Assembly (NCBI GenBank): GCA_007922225.1
Contig: ML680053.1
Span: 19,826,694-19,890,693 of the forward strand
Length of the DNA stretch: 64,000 nucleotides
Direction of reading: 5' to 3'
Source: Emydura subglobosa
Lineage: Eukaryota; Chordata; Testudines; Chelidae
The notes below the pieces were generated by a model. The model was not told where the DNA came from. It saw only the letters and a list, made by a program, of their open reading frames with translations, and made no database searches. The position numbers and the translations under genes were made by a program. Each line of letters begins with the position of its first letter. Within the stretch, counting starts at the first letter, position 1. Positions 61,809 to 64,000 of the stretch are shown piece by piece.

Positions 61809-64000
61809 ACCCTGCTAAAATTTCAAGATGGTAATGTTGAACTAATTTTTAAAATGGAAATGTGTCAAGAAAACTGCTACAGAAACACACACTTTCACAT
61901 ATTTTAACTAAAGACTTTTTATCTGCCCTGAGGATTCTCACTTGAAGTTACTTACATCGGGTTCTATTTGGCCATCCTTCCTCTTCAATCTCTACGTGAG
62001 GCCACTGAGCGATATTGAGATTGGGTTTGCACTGTAATGTTATCAATAAGGGTTAACAATTTGACTGAGATATGATAAGGAATGTCTTTCATTTTCACAA
62101 GCTTAAGTAGATGTAGAATTTAAAATCCATTAACTACTATTCGATGTTAGTTGTGAACAGTAAATCCTTTATTATCAGCTTTATCAATATAATTGACTAG
62201 ATATTTCCCTTATGACTCCAAAATTTTAATAGTAAAATAGAGAAACAAAGACATTCAAAGAAGATCCACTGGGATTTCAGTGTGAATATCAATGGGCTTT
62301 AGGACTAGCCTTTTATAAGTGAAGCATAGTGAAGGGATGTTTCTGATTTGAGAAAATGTTGTATTCATGTATGGTTAAAATCTCCAGACCATGGGATAGG
62401 CACTTCTTTATTGTATTATAAACCAAAATAAATAAAATAAATAAATGAACTAAAGTTGCCAGTTAGAACACAAGGACTAACTGAACAAGTACTAACTGAG
62501 CAAAAGCAAGGTGCTGGACTAACAGTATTCAAATTAAATATAGTACTATTTCATTGATTGGACAGTCACTCTGGTCTTGTCTATATTGATTATTTTAGGG
62601 AAATTTCCTCTGGTTCTAGTGCTAATGTAGATTGGCTTGTATTTTTATCACATCATTTAAAGCTGCCAATCTATTTGGTTCTTACTATTCATAACATTTT
62701 CCTCATATCAGACTTAAACTTTTCTTTCCTTATCTTCAAGACTGTAAATTAGAACAAGCAGCAGTCATCTTCTGAGACTGAATAGCACCTTTACTTCCTA
62801 ACTTAATATCAACTCTATATGGATACATCAACACTGGGAACTTCAGCGAAGCCTCCTAGTAGCCACCATCTGATTTCTCCACTCCACTAACATCCAGTCT
62901 CCTTAGGTCTGACCCATTAATTTCTGATTCTATTGCTTCAGTCTGGAAAATATTTCAGAGTCTGCTTTAACATGTTTAATATTTTCTATAGTCTCATGAG
63001 TCAGGATTTTTACAAGTAATTTCAATAAATTGTTATAATTAATGTACCAAAAAAAAAATCACAGAATGTTTGATATAGCTGGGACTAAAATAAGTAACTT
63101 ATATAATTGACACAGCTGACTGGGATCAGACACACCTAGATATTACCTTTTAAAATGTTAAGTAATATAGTTATGTTCTCTTTTGTCTAACTTGATGTTT
63201 ATTTGAAAAACATACGTGGATTTTAATCGCACAGATTAATTTGAGATACATATGCCTAATCATCATCTCACACTAACATTTGTGTTTCTACAGTTAAGTG
63301 AAACTGGACACTGAGAAATGTTGTTAGTTGTTTGACCTTTGTATTTAAATTCCAGCATCTCACTGAAGGACAGAATGTGTGAGTAGGAAAGGAAAGATAT
63401 GCAAGATATTTGGTTAATTCAAAATGAGGGGATAAAGTATCTGGTATGCTTTATGGGCTATTAATAAGCATACTAAAATATTTACTTGAGTAGAATTTAT
63501 TTGAAGCATCTTACATTTTGGGCTTCCCCATGTTTTCATTTTTTTGGTGTGACTGTGTGCATCCTCTGTAATTATTAGTTATTTGTATGACAGTAAGAAG
63601 ATGTAGACTGAAATATCAGGAAATTCCAACATTGGGATGTATTTGGCAGTAGAATCATTTACTAAGAAAAATGATGGAAGCTCAGTATTTTCAGATATCA
63701 AAAACTAGACTGAATAAAACAGAAGAAAATGTACTATAAGGAACAATCCTGCAATGTTTCTGTGAGGCCACTACAAGACTGTATTCTTTGTATTCTTTGC
63801 TCCCTGACTGCCACTTCCTGTGCAGCCTTCAAGGGTTAATTACACAGTAAACTTTACCATTCTCTCTAAACCTTTCAGCTAAATGTCTCAAAATGGAATG
63901 GTTTCTCTAGAGTGAAAGAAAAATTCTCAACCAACCACTTCTCCTCTCTTTCCCTCCCTGGCTCCAGCATCCAGTTTGCCTCTAACTTGCACAACTTTGG
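61809..64000. other. Intron 2, right edge: nothing recognised
   Basis: AT-rich intronic DNA with an (AAAT)n-like run near 62427-62448. I looked for PGR exon 2 (first zinc finger) on the minus strand and did not find it. Confidence 0.5.

Noticed and set aside
51967..64000. PGR exon 2 (first zinc finger)
   Set aside because: Looked for the minus-strand codons of the CGSCKVFFKRA segment and did not find them; the exon is assumed to be outside the window.

Overview
This window is vertebrate nuclear DNA with no bacterial or plasmid features. It carries the 3' two thirds of the coding part of a nuclear progesterone receptor gene (PGR, NR3C3) on the minus strand. The last six coding exons read right to left: second zinc finger (51850-51966), hinge plus start of the ligand-binding domain (32594-32899), then 25054-25198, 22561-22691, 17605-17762, and the terminal exon with its stop (12726-12881). 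All junctions have GT/AG sites, phases agree, the frame is open throughout, and each internal exon length equals what I recall for human PGR (117, 306, 145, 131 and 158 bp). The exons for the first zinc finger and the N-terminal domain were not found and should lie to the right of the window.

The repeats point to a sauropsid, most likely a turtle. There are many CR1 LINEs of several ages ending in short ATTCTATG-like or TCATAGAC-like repeats, a DIRS-type tyrosine-recombinase retrotransposon, Penelope-like elements, hAT and Tigger-type MITEs, L2/MIR-type relics and solo LTRs. Birds generally lack DIRS. A crocodilian is possible but less likely. Species assignment is inference.

Layout. 1-12,725: sequence downstream of the PGR stop, probably including a long 3' UTR; few recognisable repeats. 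Intron 7 (12,882-17,604): an L2/MIR relic with a MITE in it, then a large foldback structure with pyrimidine/purine-rich inner arms, split by a CR1. Intron 6 (17,763-22,560): a long CR1 and two small MITEs. Intron 5 (22,692-25,053): short MITEs only. Intron 4 (25,199-32,593): a CR1, an L2/MIR relic, an internally inverted Penelope-like element and a Tigger MITE. Intron 3 (32,900-51,849): the TE-rich part, with a solo LTR holding a minisatellite, minus-strand CR1s, an LTR-like block, a second Tigger MITE, an ancient CR1, and a CR1 carrying a hAT MITE with a perfect 8-bp duplication. Intron 2 (51,967 to the right edge): a MITE inside an L2/MIR relic, a solo LTR, a CR1 endonuclease piece split by a minus-strand LINE fragment, a 3.9-kb DIRS relic, a Penelope tail, and a hAT MITE nested in another MITE.

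The only functional gene seen is PGR; every transposon ORF is broken. The strongest biological observation is a cysteine in helix 3 at the position equivalent to human Gly722, the residue known to decide RU486 (mifepristone) binding. The strongest structural observation is the long foldback element of intron 7, whose arms align across a later CR1 insertion. I see no convincing new multi-gene system.
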